Assembly: GCF_000003815.2 (NCBI RefSeq)
Contig: NC_049984.1
Location: 9,578,398-9,642,397, forward strand
From: Branchiostoma floridae
Taxonomy: Eukaryota; Chordata; Leptocardii; Amphioxiformes; Branchiostomatidae
Length of the DNA: 64,000 bases
Direction: 5' to 3'
The notes beneath the pieces are model-generated. The model had not been told where the DNA came from, did not search any database, and worked only from the letters and a program-made list of their open reading frames with translations. Every line of letters starts with the position of its first letter. Within the stretch, counting starts at the first letter, position 1. Positions 35,880 through 53,000 of the stretch are shown one piece after another. A program made the position numbers and the translations under genes.

Positions 35880-38800
35880 TCATTGTGCCGATCTTGGCTG
35901 GTCGTCGAACGGGTAATATTTATGTGTCCTGGAGCTGAAACGAAAACGAAATGAACTAAATCCACTTATTAGTACTATAATATAAGAAAATTGGGAATAA
36001 AATAGTATTTCTATATAATTCAACGTCAGAAATTTGACGAACGTAAACTGGAACATAATTTGTCGTTGTTCGTCTCGGCTGATGCATCTCATTGATGGTT
36101 TGAGAGAATATTGGGTTTTCTCATGTCAGTAAACACGTTCAGCAGATACTTACTATTGCCACGTGACGTATCGGTGGTTCCTATTCAGACTGTTCAGTTT
36201 GGTAATATCATCTTCTGTAAGGCTGAAGTCGAACACCTACGAAACGACAAAAGAAACAATCGGTTACTAATATGCACAGTTTATTTTACAGTTTTTACAT
36301 CGTGGTGATTATTATGATATAATTTATGATTCGGCCACATTTGTGGCGGTGCCCGTCGGGGATGCAGCCCTGGTCGAGCTCCGGAGCCACAAAGTTGTCC
36401 CGGTGGACAAACGGACGTTTTCGCGTGTAGGTCATGGTGGCTATTTGTTCCCGGGTCCGGGTTGATTTTAACACCGAGTATAAAAATTCCGGGGCCCGGC
36501 CAGGCCCAAATATAGCCCAGTAGCCACAGGGCGTCACACGGGGCCACATGCACGTAGGGGGCAGGCCCGACAGTGCCAAAAACTGCCCGTGAACTGCCCG
36601 GCAGGGCGAGAGGAAACACACTTCAATGTGATTCTTTCAAAGCAAGTTGGGAAAGTACTATTATTGTATCACATCTTCACACAGCACTCTAAAGCCTATG
36701 ATTCAATCCTGCAGAATTTGAGGCGAGGGCCGGACCATACTCACCTCTAAGTTCTGCAGGATCCTGGCCGGGGTGACGCTCTTTGCCAGGACGGAAAGCC
36801 CACGTTCAAGGTGATAGCGAAGAAGTACCTACATGGAACACTTCATCATTAAATCGGGAGAAAAGGGGAATAAATGAGTTCTTTCATCAGTACACTCTAC
36901 AAGTAGTACACTGGAGACATAGGCCTATCCGCGTATATATATCGCTGGTTACTAAGTTAGTAGGTTTTAGGATCATGTTTTTTCTTAACTTTACACTTAA
37001 GATTATATTATGCAATGTTTCTTAGACCATAGGCTGTGGCATGTACATGTAGTCAACAAACACGAAGTCAAACCTGCGCGGGAGTTTTCCCGTGCCTTTC
37101 TCCTATCGCCACAACGACTGGGTCTTCCAATAACCGTGGCTCACTGAAAATGTTGTGAAAAAAGAGAGAAAAAACATCACTAGTCACTTAGAGAAATATG
37201 TACGATCACACTTTTATCATGAACCTCAGAGGTTTGCCTCGTACAGAAAATAGGCGAACGATACTTCAAACAAGTGTCACATCCTTACAGCTCAACAAGG
37301 CGTTATATGCGTGGTTACCATTGTTCCAATTTCACAAAGAATGAATATCTAGTTGTACCAAAATTGATCCATTCACATATCTCACAACGAAATTGAGAAA
37401 ATATAGGTAGGCATACCAGTTATGCTTTGAGAAAAAGCCGCAGAGATGCTTTAAGATCCATCAATATTTATGTGACATCACAGATATCATCACTTATTCG
37501 GTTAGATCGTTAGGACGAGAAGAAAATAGACACAATCAACATACTTTCCTATTTCAGGGGTGGAGCCGAAGGGACTGTACGCAGTAAGGATGACATCCTT
37601 GGATTGGCAATACTTGATCAGGTCCAACTGGGGCAGGTATGGGTGCAGCTCCACCTGAAGAGCAACGTTAAGATATGATTAGTCTTGATTGGCGATTTAG
37701 GGCAAAACATCTGATGTATACGAAACTGTGACAGACCCTTGTACAAATTTCAATATCTTAAATCACGGGCATATGAATCAATATCAATGTTTATCAAACA
37801 TACCTGATTAACAACAGGTTTAATTCTGCAATCTTGCAGCACTCTGTCCACCTGCCGACTGTTGAAGTTGGACACGCCCAGAGACCTGGTCAGGCCTTCA
37901 TCAACCAGGGACTCCATGGCCTGGAGATCAGGGATCAAGAATAAGAGAAACAATTATGGACGACCTGGATTACAATGGTTAACGATCAGAAATGTTGACT
38001 TCATTTCTTTTATTCAAAACAATTTACGGATGTACTATTACAATGTTAAAAGATTCACAGTTGGACACTTCTCACCTTCCACGTGTCGACATAGTCTGTG
38101 TCATCATAGTCACTTTCGCTGGTCGGGCGGATCTTAGGTCCCTGTGGTACACAGGTAATTCACTTTTCAAAAGGCAAAAACAAACCTTTACACAACACAA
38201 CAAAGGGAAAACAATCAAACATACATAAAATAAATTCTCAAACTTTATTTTTGAGGTCACTTTGCGTATGAGATCAAACCATATTTTTGCTATTGCTGCA
38301 TTGTACCTTTACAACAATTGGATAGGACTTCCCATGGCCCTAGAGCGTGTAGCATTAACCTTCAACTATGACATTGGTAGAAGACGTCAATCAATGTTTT
38401 AATGGCCATCAAAGTTACTACACGCCAGTTGACGTGCTATGCTAACCTTAAAGCCCTGAGGACCGTGCATGAGGTACATGTCCACGTAGTCTAGTCCCAG
38501 CTTGTCCAGACTGTCCGATATGCCCAGCTTCACGTCTTCAGGCCGATGGAACGTGCACCAAAGCTGCAAAGACATGAGAGAAAAGGTCCACTCGTGTTAA
38601 GATGAAATGAGATTTGTTGACAATAAGTTTGAAACAAAAAGTGGCACATACTAGTATCTTGTTTTGTCAGCTTTAATAAGCCGTTGCACAAACCTATCAC
38701 TGATCCATGGGCCCTCTACCCGCCGCAAAAAAGAATGCATTTGTATTTATAGCTACAACACATATTACATCATATATGCTAGACCCTATATGTTGACTTA

Positions 38801-39978
38801 TTCATACCTATAGATATATTCATATATGTCTGTTTAGTTGTACTGTAAGTAGTTGTATTGTAAATAGATCTTACGAACATCGCTGTACTTTTGTGCTCTT
38901 TCGTCGTGTCAATAAAGATTTCCACTATAACGTTATACGTAACGTTATCATTATTCTATTGTCATGTCCTTATCCATGTGTTTTTTTCCAGATATAAGTC
39001 CTGTTACCTTATGTCTGAGCCACCATAGGTTATATTTACTCTGTTACCTTGGCGACGATGAAAAGGTCTCTCCGTTTCACCGCCCCGCCACTGAGAGCAT
39101 CCCTCATCCCCTGCCCCACCTCAGCCTCGTTCCCATAGTTCCAGGCGGTGTCGATGTGTCGGTACCCTGCATTAATGGCCACCCTCACGGCTGTGGCCAC
39201 TTCGTTTGGTTTGGACTGTTAAAAGTCATTTTACAAAGACCATTGGACATTAGTGACAACGAATCATTGGATATGTACATCAGAGTCTTTTTCGTGGCAA
39301 TGATGTGCCCGTGGTTGGTCGCCCAAGGCTAAATTTGAAGAAGCTTACTGAGTTAGAAACTGGACTGGACGGTCCGGAACTTCTCGCAGCGATGTATGAC
39401 AGGCTGTACTTCACTTGCTGCACCTCATAGAGGATGACAAATGATGATTATGATGGCGAATGTGGAAGAAAATTTAAGTAATCAGCCATGATATTGATTC
39501 CATCAGATCAAACAGTCAACCACCTGTCATCTAAGTTCTCAAAATCATATTCAAAGTAAACTGTGAGTTTATTGATAGTGCTGGATGGACTGTGTAGAGA
39601 CGTCATCTAGCGAGACAACGTATAAGTGCAGGCCGATATCTGCATTATCGTGCCATGTTCGAAGGGTCCAAAGTGTCGAACATACAGTGTCTCATGCATT
39701 ATAGAGGCATATATTGTTGTTACCCTACTAGTGATAATATCACTTCTCACCTTATAACATCAACATTAACATATAACAACGTTATTTGAAAGCTCTTACT
39801 ATGAATGGTTTAACGTATACGACGGTCGAAGTCCGATCTAAGCCGGACCCCGATCTAACGGTCATATGACCTCTCATATGTATTCATGTCATGTCAAATT
39901 TGTCACCTTCCATGTTCCAAGTCCCAGTATTGGCAGTCTGACACCAGATCGGAGTATAGTTGGGATGTTAACCGTCAT
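35880..39978 (-). CDS. AKR1-like: Aldo-keto reductase AKR-3, intact
   Basis: Ten minus-strand exons: 39978-39907, 39215-39048, 38563-38447, 38141-38076, 37920-37804, 37654-37545, 37143-37074, 36828-36745, 36236-36154, 35934-35880. They give 313 aa with phases identical to AKR-2. Tetrad residues are kept ([18 protein letters not shown]). Cofactor motifs [25 protein letters not shown] and [10 protein letters not shown] are present and the tail is [12 protein letters not shown]-2 and AKR-3 are tandem, same-strand duplicates with long stretches of near-identity even in flanking introns. AKR-3 differs by a GC-rich insert in intron 8 and lacks the intron 9 hairpin of AKR-2. Its start lies 1.1 kb head to head from AKR-4, with a duplicated promoter-like module between them. 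Substrate unknown. Confidence 0.93.
36291..36608. other. GC-rich insertion in AKR-3 intron 8
   Basis: The equivalent AKR-2 intron reads TTTTACAG directly into AGGAAG, while here ~318 bases lie between TTTTACAG and AGAGGAAAC. The insert is much richer in G+C than its surroundings and is open for ~100 codons in two overlapping minus-strand frames, without a domain I recognise. It may be a fragment of a mobile element. I saw no clear inverted ends or target duplication. Confidence 0.55.
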
Positions 39979-40031
39979 GTTGCAACGTACGGTCAGTCGT
40001 ACACAGTCCTCTGCAGAATGTTCCGGCTGCC

Positions 40032-40505
40032 TGTCGAGTTGCACTGTGACCTTTGTCCCTTGTATGACCCCACATGGTTACCTCAAACGTATACGCGTCA
40101 TGTAGGTTAGTATGTAAGTAATCTTTAGGGTTGTCACGTGTTCATGTGCTTACTTCTATTAGGTTAACGTTACATCAACTTTAGCAAAACCATATTTCTT
40201 AAGCATGGAATATGTAACTGTAACAGTGGTGTTCAAGTACCTTCATTTGCAAAGATGATAAGAAATCTAAAACATTATATCAGTAGCATTATAACCAGCA
40301 ACGATCACGTCTCCAGTTCGAAATAGTTCGGTCTTCACATCCCGAGTTGAACACTTGTCCGACGGCTCCGGGTCACTTCTTGATAACATGCAAGTCATTG
40401 GAGTGAATGACATCATCGTGTCTTCGTGTTTGCGTTTGTCACGTGTCCGCCTTACATGCTTATAAAGGGAGGTGTAAAGCATACCGCAACATCAGCAGCG
40501 ACCTA
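40032..40505 (+). promoter_or_regulatory. Promoter-like module, upstream copy (no gene attached)
   Basis: It contains CACTGTGAC, GGTTGTCACGTGTTCATGTG, CAACGATCACRTCTCCA, TCGAAATAGTT, GTCCGACGGC, an E-box CACGTG (40440-40445), then TATAAA (40461-40466) and GCAGCGACCTAG. The same landmarks recur in the same order at 40507-41076, where they lead into AKR-4. Here no coding exon follows. Confidence 0.7.
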
Positions 40506-40506
40506 G

Positions 40507-41076
40507 TGGCACTGTGACATTTGTCCCTTGTATGACCTCACCTGATTACCTCAAACGTATGTAGGTATTGTGTTTGCTTATCCCAAACAGACGTAGGTAT
40601 TGCGTTTGCTTATCCCAAACAGACACAGGGTATTTGCTTGTGATGAAAGGTTTACCGGCCGTCATATGGGAGCATGTGAGTCATCTACTTAAGCGTTTTT
40701 AGGGTTGTCACGTGTTCATGTGCTTATCAATTTGGATGTTTAAATACGATACAGCAACTTGAGCAAAAACACATGTTTTAAGTATGGAATGTGTAAGAAT
40801 TTGCAAAGATGATAAAAATCAGTAGCTTAGCTATAGGTTAGCAACCTCTGTAGCTAGCAACGATCACATCTCCACTTCGAAATAGTTTGGTCGTCATCCC
40901 TCAGTCCACTGCACTTTGTCCGACGGCGCCGGGTCGCCTCTGCCGGGTCAACTGACCTGATAACATACACGTCATCCGAGTGAATGGCATCATCATGTCT
41001 TTGTGTTTGCGTTGGTCACGTGTTTATCAAACATGCTTATAAATGGAGCTACCGCAAGATTAGCAGCGAACTAGGT
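40507..41076 (+). promoter_or_regulatory. AKR-4 promoter module (second copy), TATA at 41038-41043
   Basis: A diverged tandem copy of 40032-40505. It has CACGTG at 41017-41022, TATAAA at 41038-41043 and GCAGCGAACTAG just before the AKR-4 ATG (41099), about 55 bases after the TATA box. Spacing fits a core promoter. Confidence 0.7.
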
Positions 41077-41098
41077 TAGCAGAAGAACGCAAGTCATC

Positions 41099-45238
<4,140 letters not shown>

Positions 45239-45612
45239 AGTCTTCTGAGGATAACACTACGAAGTCAAGAGTGGCACAGAGCTCCATACACAAGTCTTGA
45301 ATAATGTATTGTATAATCATGTTTTTAGTGATTGGCTGCTGTTTTAGACAACAGATCGGTCAGATATAATTTCTTTCAGTTTGAGAGAGACATAGCAATG
45401 TACGGGAATACATGGTTAAGAAAAAAATCACTGGTCATAGAAGAGAAGTGGAAATGCCGTAGGAAAGTTCAGTAGTTTGTACCAACCTGTAACAACTTGG
45501 ACGAAATGGATGTATTTTTGTCTGTACAACGACTATGAAGTGCTGTTATAGCAGACACACACAGAGGATCAAACCAGTTTTATTCTTTGAGTACAGGTTA
45601 TTGTTTGAACAC

Positions 45613-45618
45613 AATAAA
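45613..45618 (+). promoter_or_regulatory. Poly(A) signal (AATAAA) of AKR-4
   Basis: A canonical hexamer 375 bases after the AKR-4 stop, on the same strand. Confidence 0.5.
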
Positions 45619-45723
45619 TTGTGGTACCCTAGAGTTTCAGAAAGCTTTGATGGTGTTGATATGACTACTTGTTATTGTCCGGTGTGGTATTGAAGAGTCT
45701 CTTTTGCAAATGAGAGCTATAGT

Positions 45724-45816
45724 ATGAGTATGTATTTGTGTTTGTGTGTGTATGTGTGTATTTGTGTTTGTGTGTATGTGTGTGTTTGTGTGTGTATGTG
45801 CATTTGTGTGTGTGTG

Positions 45817-45873
<57 letters not shown>

Positions 45874-45908
45874 GTGTGCGTGTGTGTGTGTGTGTGCGCG
45901 CGCGTGTG
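45724..45908. repeat. (GT)n microsatellite with CG-containing end
   Basis: A ~185-base run of GT with T, A and C interruptions ends in alternating GCGCGCGTGTGG. Such purine-pyrimidine alternation can adopt Z-DNA. The Cys/Val open frames through it are artefacts. Confidence 0.92.
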
Positions 45909-46623
45909 GTTGATTCCTTGTATATTGTTAGAATTTTCCTCGTACAACAATGATTATGTCACACTGATACTGGTATTGGCCAAACTCATCAAAATCGTTT
46001 CTTGGTCGAGCCCTAGCCCAGTATGTTGTTGCAGAAAACCATGTAACCTGATGTTCTTTGGGTATAACTATTAATGCTAGTACAATCTTCACAATATATA
46101 CAATCACAATATCTTCATACCAGACTACAGGTGAATTGCTACATCTAATTCTAGACTTTTGACTATGCCGTGTTACATGACCTTTAAATGTCTTTCTCAA
46201 AATCCTTCATGCAAGCGTCATAGGTACATGTTACATGTAGGTAAACCTATTTCCCATAAATGCACGAATTAATCGTGTTTACTGAGCAATCTTATCGTCA
46301 AATTTTCAGTTGTAATGCAGCTTTGCTTTCGATTGAAATCTTAGGTTGCTGAGTAGAGTATTCTGCTGAAACATTTTTCGGAGATGTTAACGTTATTACC
46401 AATGATAATTTAAATCTTTGATGCGGCAACTCCAAAGGCCCCGGACACGTTAATGGTTCGGAAATGAACGATGCAAACAGAATGATGTGGTTGTGCAGCA
46501 ATTTCACAGAGAAGTTGTTTGTGATTATGATCACAGAGATGGACTAAATGAGTTCGCCAAATATGTTCTTAACGATGGCAGTACGAACTTCAAGGCAGTA
46601 CGAACTTCAAAGATAGCGGTCAC

Positions 46624-48520
46624 ATGTGTGGGTGGCACACGAGAGTCAGGCACACTTTAAAAGAGCTACCTGCAACAAAGTCTGTAGCGTTGTTGGTAAC
46701 AGGTCTTCTCTCCGTGATGGCGAATAACAGTAGCCATGTTGACGTGAACGAATCGCACATCTTTGAAAACGGATCCTTTTCATTTCATTTTGATAACACG
46801 TGGGACCATAGTCTTCCTGTCGTCATCGCACTTTGTTTCTTAGGACTGTCAGGAGCGGCAGGGAACGCGATTGTTGCCATTGTCGGACTCAAGAGGCAAG
46901 AAAAGACGTCGGCTCGATGTTATATCATATCGTTATCGCTGGTTGACTTTGTGGTTTGTACCGTGGTTATCCCGCTAGAGATCTACAATCTAACCAATCA
47001 GTTCAGCTTTTATAACGACGGACTGTGTAAAACGTACATTTGGCTGTCAGACTTCACCATGTACGCGTCCTTCCTCATCCATGTAGCAGTGGCTGCGGAT
47101 AGGTACTGGGTCATGAAAACTGTCCACAACACGCAAGCTCAGATGTACCAGCATTTCTTCAGCAAGACGGTAACATTTAGTCACGTGAGCATTTTGATAA
47201 TCGTTGTGGCCTCAGGCTTGATCAGTATTCTTGGCTGCGTTGGGTACGAATCGGTTCCACTTCTGCTCGGGACAGACTTGTATGCATGTACAAATACCCG
47301 CTTTATCGACTTGGGTTATGCTTCGTCGTGGATCAGGACTTGTCTGTCCTTCTCTTCTATTCTTGTCATGTGTATTTTGTACGTAGCGTTGTTCTGTGGA
47401 CTTGCTAGAAGGGTGGGTGTTGCCTGGCCACCTCAAGTGGTCTCCGTTCAAGTGAGGCCGGTATCCCGTCTCGAAGACTCTAGCCAGACAATGGGCAGAG
47501 GTACAGAGACTAGCATGAACTCATCTCAACGACAACATACGGGTGGTGAAACGGATTTCGAGATTCCCAGTGTCGACGCAGGTGTTGAAACAATCGATCC
47601 TGGAGCAGGCCGTCGGAGAGGTAAGACATTCTTTGGCGCCAGATACAATTAACACGTGGAAGTGAACTCTCCAGTTGAGACCAACAAGCCCGTATCTTGA
47701 CTCGTAACAACTTGAATAGCATGTTAGTGTACACTAGCAGTTAGGAGAATTACATGATCTTATATATTCAACTAAAGCCAAAACACAATAATACCTTTGT
47801 ATGGTCTGTAGTGGAAAAATGATTATTTAGAAAAAAAATCAGACTATAACGTTAGTTGTGTTGTCGTGATTTGATTTGTGGAGTTCTACAGTGTCATTCT
47901 CACAGCATGATTACGCGAAGATATTCAAGAGTCAACAACACTGTACATTGTGTTAACTTTTCTTTCAATTGTATAGCCTAGAACATAGTTGTCCTTATTT
48001 AATGTATTATAATATCAATTTGCCTTACATTGTACCGCGACAACTGTTGCGCAATAAACTTTGACTTGTCTTGACAACATGTGGTGTGATGATATTACAA
48101 TGTTCCTCCTTTGTAGGTGCTGCTGCTCGGCATGAAGCTGTCACAACCGAGGGGCGTGCCCAGCAGAGACAGTCGGGACATCGCACACTGGGCATCGTGC
48201 ATCGTACAGCACAGCATGCCCGACTCAGCAGCAGGAATGTCACCATCAAAAAGGTGTATCGTAGCGCCAAGCTGTTGGCTCTGATAACGGCTGTGTTTGT
48301 GCTCACCTGGCTGCCGGAGTGGGTGCTGCATCTGTTGCTACAGGTCGACATCAATCTGTACCACCGCCTGATGGCCGCCAATCAGTTCGACTTCGCCGAA
48401 GGCGCCCTGTGTCTGCGCTTTATAAACAACGCAGTGAATCCGATCATCTTTCTCTTTCTCAACAGTGAGTTTAGGCAAGATTGTAAGCGGTTGGTCTGCT
48501 GTGTTAGAAGGAGTAGATAA
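46624..48520 (+). CDS. Rhodopsin-class (class A) G-protein-coupled receptor, two exons
   Basis: Exons 46624-47620 and 48117-48520 (phase 1 junction, AGAG|GTAAGA and TTGTAG) give 466 aa. Seven hydrophobic segments are visible. Hallmarks are GN in TM1, SLVD in TM2, C in GLCKTY at the top of TM3 paired with C in YACTN of loop 2, DRY after TM3, TWLP in TM6 and NPIIF in TM7. The third intracellular loop is long, polar and split by the intron. The N-terminus carries several N-x-S/T sites. An alternative start at 46717 (MANNSS) would remove 31 residues and give a more usual receptor N-terminus. The usual TM4 Trp and TM5 Pro are not evident and NPxxY ends in Phe, so it is a divergent receptor. The ligand cannot be inferred. 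Confidence 0.85.
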
Positions 48521-50045
48521 GGCATCCATTTTCTATTAAAGAACAGGAACACGCAGTCGCTACAGTCGCTAATCATATTTGGCCTCAGTTGCTTATAGCA
48601 TGTCGCAAAAGCGGGGTCAAGTGTGCAAACATAACTTTCACTGTGCTTACTTTATCAATGTCCAAGCATATACCGCTCAAGTCCAAAAGGATAATGCTCT
48701 ACTTCAAGGCTACTCTCAATGCTGTGGTTATTTGAAATGGCAACAGATGGAAAAGTGATCGAAATTTGCCATATTGTCTTTTAAATGCCTGTTTTCTGCG
48801 TCAACTAGACACACATATATATACCACTCGCCAAGCGCCTGATATATTGAGGTGTTCTGAATTGAATTCAGCAGATCGGCAACATCTAGGCGACGCAACT
48901 TTATTGATTTTAAGATCTCGTAAAATAAACAGAAGAAATATTTTGTCAAACACATACTTCATGGCATGCCAGCGTTGTTATTATTGAAAAGAAATGTCTA
49001 TATGAGCAAATGTATCTAAAATCTCTGTCAATCATGCTGGACAGGAACATATGGAGACGCTGGTGTCACCTTTCCGAGGATGAACTGAACTGAACTGAAT
49101 CTGTCAATATGCTCGTGATAATTTGTCATTGAAAGTCGTTCCCCTCTTTATCTGGGTACATTAAGTGAGATTTTAGAGCACATTTACTTGTCAACCACAA
49201 ATATTAATCAAATATTGGGACGTGTCAGTCCAAAACATGATCCTTACTATTCTAAAATGTACAGTTTGAACGACACTTGTGATTAGCTAGGTCTTTTCTG
49301 TTCGAAAATGGCATTTCACATTGTAGCGGTACGTACATATACATTATACATGTACCGAATGGCTTAACAATGATAATCAGATAAAGTTAATTCTCTCCGT
49401 TGCTATAAAAGATGTCCAGTCAAAGACGTTTCGGGACTTTGCATTGCGTATACGCTAACTTCTTACTTTATCGCTTCCCAAACTGTTTACTAAACACTTG
49501 TATGTCATGCCTAACATCCATGTTAACTTGGTAAGGTTAGCAACCTCCAGTCTTCAGCATGCCCTAGGCCAGTCTGCAACGTAAGCCGCGCTATTCATAC
49601 CTACAATGTGTGAAAGGCATTCCGCCCCAAGCGGGGTATTATATCGATCCGATGCTGCCATACTTCTATCGTCTATTGTTCGTGAAACCGGAGCTCTCCT
49701 CTTTGCCGTTCTGGTAACACAACACCATGGACATGTTTGGATGTATAGCCGACTGCGTGTAGTGGGGGGTACCGGGGCAAGCCGTGACGCTAGCTTAGAC
49801 ATTTATCCACGTTACAAGTGTTCACGATCTGAGGTTTAGGTTAGGTACTGTGCATAGAGGTATTTTAACAGGTAGGGGACGCCTTTCATCCGTCATACAT
49901 TCGTTGCTCAATGTATTTCATATGTTAACGTGTACATTCGTGTAATATTGCCATTCGAAATTTTACGAGCGAAATCTCAGTACATACCAGTGCGTATTTT
50001 CTAGCTAAATGACGAGAATTTCATATCACTCTCTGCCATCATCGA
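48521..50045. other. Intergenic between GPCR and formin
   Basis: An ATTAAA lies just after the GPCR stop. A small retroposed fragment is at 49039-49100. Overlapping short open frames at 49554-49839 have no features of a gene. Formin promoter and 5' UTR probably lie at the right end. Confidence 0.4.
49039..49100 (+). mobile_element. Tiny retroposon tail flanked by imperfect target duplication
   Basis: About 62 bases end in a TGAACTGAACTGAACTGAAT tail and are flanked by CTGTCAATCATGCT (49025-49038) and CTGTCAATATGCT (49101-49113). The tail and duplication fit a heavily 5'-truncated non-LTR insertion. Confidence 0.5.
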
Positions 50046-53000
50046 ATGCTACAATTCAGCATGCTTGGAAAAGTCGAATATAGCCAAGGGAATCCACAAC
50101 GAGCAGCGCAAGTGTGTCAACAAATCAGATCAATGGTAAGATTTGTTTTTCTAAATGCGATATATGTTTTCCTTATCCATCACAATTGTGCTGATAAGTA
50201 TGGAGATAAAATTGGTTTCTGTTTGCATTCTACGTCGTACTTCAAACGTTGAAAACGTCTGGCGAAATGTCTGGTGATAGGTATCCTCTCTTCATATAAG
50301 CTTGCCTTTAGAACCATATTTCTAGCCATAACCATAGCTGTACATTATGTATGCCATGGATAATTTAGTGTCCTTTAATACAAACCCACATGGCAACAGG
50401 CCCTAGAATGTACGGTTCACTATACGTTAGAAAAATGCGAAGAACAGGATAGTCGCTGTGGAGGTCAGGTTTAAAACATGTCTTCTTTACCCCTCTCCCT
50501 CGCAACACGCCGGGAGACGCGTTGTCACTCAACCATGGGTAAGTGGTTTCAGGATATATAATAGGCAAGCTGTATAAGCTTTACAAACGGCGTTGCCACC
50601 TAATCCTCCTGATAAGATCTCGTTTAAGACTGTCAAGAGCGATCTCACAACTTGTGTGTTTAAAACACCGTATGATGTACTGATATTTGTACACTTCAGA
50701 GATCAAACAGTCTCCACAAACATCGATTTCTGCTTATTGGATCACCCGATATGTCGTAGTGGAAAGGAATTATGTGGTAACCTCTGTAATGCACTGTGTG
50801 CTGAGTCTATCTGAGACTAAACAAGTCTGGGCCGTACTGGAAGCACATGAGCCTACAGGCATTATGTATGCCGACATCCGATTTTGACTAGATTACTGAT
50901 CATTTATCTTTACTACCACGATAACAAGAAAGTGAAATTCCCTACTTCTCGATACTATTCGTCCACTTACTGAAATTTGGTCTGCCCTATATAAACTACT
51001 AGTACTGTCAGGGAGGGGGGGGGGGGGTTCAGAGATTACTACCAGGGAAGACTTGACTTGGTTGTCAGAGATCATACAATGCATGACATGCTGCGTGGTC
51101 TGTCATGTTTATTTTTTGCCACAAAACTGAAATTATGAATCTTATTCTAGATGTTATAATGCGATGTAAACGTCTTCTAGCTTATATGGGACATGTCGTC
51201 ACATCAGAAAGGAAAGTTCAGACAAAACCGAAAGATTGAATATGGTCATAGACATAGATATAGCTTTCTTTCTATTGCTTTATCTTCAAATGAGTCAGTC
51301 ATTCTTTGATGTGCCTTTCAGGATACTATTTATGTCAGTAGAAACAACGCTACATCACATTTAGACGGTTCGCAAGTGAAACCACCTTCTACAGAACTTC
51401 TAAACGACTACACACCCCAAAGTACTTCACCTCAAAATCGCGGTCATCTTGGTGAACAAGACCAGTTCAAAAGGCGAAACGATGTCCTGCATTCTTTTGA
51501 TGAAATGGCGTTAACTCCAGACGCCTTTGGTGATGGGCAAAGTGCTAATCAAGCCATTAACTCAGTAACCCACCACACTCTAAACGGTCCTCACGAACGG
51601 TTGACTGATTATGTCACAGTGACATCAAGGCTTCAGGGAGAGAATGATTCTCCAGCGTTATCGAACACTTCACAGACGCCCAGAAGAGGTGGTAGAAATG
51701 CATTATTTGTTATGGACGCAACCTCAAATCCGTTTAGTTTACCTCTACTTACGCCCAGCAGGAACAGGCAATCGTCCACAGTCCCTGACAGCGGCAAAAC
51801 CCACATGGCCAAAACGGCGACTTCTGTGCCAACCACAGCAGCTTCTACTGTCAGTCAAGACGACACAGCCGAAATGGACGCACATTCAAAGTCAGGGGAT
51901 ATTCCTCCGAACAAACTACCCGATGCCTTTTGCCTTCAATCGCCTCAGAAATGCAATATCTCGAACGATACGACCGTGGAATCGGTAGATTTTGTAAAAG
52001 TTGACAAATGCCCAGACTTTGGTGCACGCTATCCAGATGTAGAGTTTTCTTGTTCAGACCATATCGATCTTGAAAGCAGGTCTGAAAAAGCATGTTCGCT
52101 GACGGAAGGGCATGACACCATATCTCAAATAGCCAACAATACAGCTGTAACTGTCGTGCCCCCACCACCGGCCCCTCCCCCTCCGCCGAATGGGTATTCT
52201 AGCTTCAGTAACGTATTCTCGCCGTCAAAACCACTGATTCGCCCAACGTTAAAGATGAGACCGCTCTTTTGGAAGAAGATTGTCTTGGAAGGAACATGTG
52301 AAGGTAAGAAATGTTCCCACCAATTCGACTGTGAAAGAATAGCTCATGTGAGTAAACTTGCACGTCACGCTTAACAAGTCTATTTTGATCTAACTATAAT
52401 GCGAATTTTGTTTATCTAATTTGAGCAATGTCTTTTATCTGTAATTTACAACTACACGGTGTAGCATATTCATGTACGCTATCATGTCCAAGTCCACGTG
52501 ACGTTTTTCTAGCAATTTCGCCATGTAATGTATATGGCGATATATATTCAATTTGATTACATCTTAAAAAGTTCACTCATTGGAATTCTGACTGCCATTT
52601 GTACAACAGATACGAAACCTGAAAACTTCTGGTCCACATCCAAGGAACCTTCCATCGATGCAGATGAGCTGGAGAGGTACGATAATTTTCCATTCATCTC
52701 AAGATTATAGAATTAATCTACATGCATTTCTGATTTGAGGTAATAAGCATTTGCCTCATGGCATCAAAATGAGGGAAATCTGGATTTCAATGATTGATAA
52801 TAAATATAAATTCATTTCAATTTGAAAGATCAAGATTTCAAATCGAAATATCAATGAATGAAGACAGTAAAGGGGAGTATGAATGCGTGTATCTATTATC
52901 TTATTTTCCGTCACCATTGCCACTCCCTAAGGTTATTCGGAGTGAGTGCGTCCCTTGACTCTGAAGCGGTGCAGTTCTCAAAAGCACCAAAGCACGGCAA

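Larger units (their letters stand above)
45239..46623. other. Intergenic between AKR-4 and the GPCR
   Basis: This holds the AKR-4 3' UTR with AATAAA at 45613-45618 and a long GT microsatellite at 45724-45908. No gene is seen in the remainder. Confidence 0.5.

Noticed and set aside
45717-46074. Open frames rich in Cys/Val or His/Thr
   Set aside because: They arise from the GT microsatellite read on either strand.
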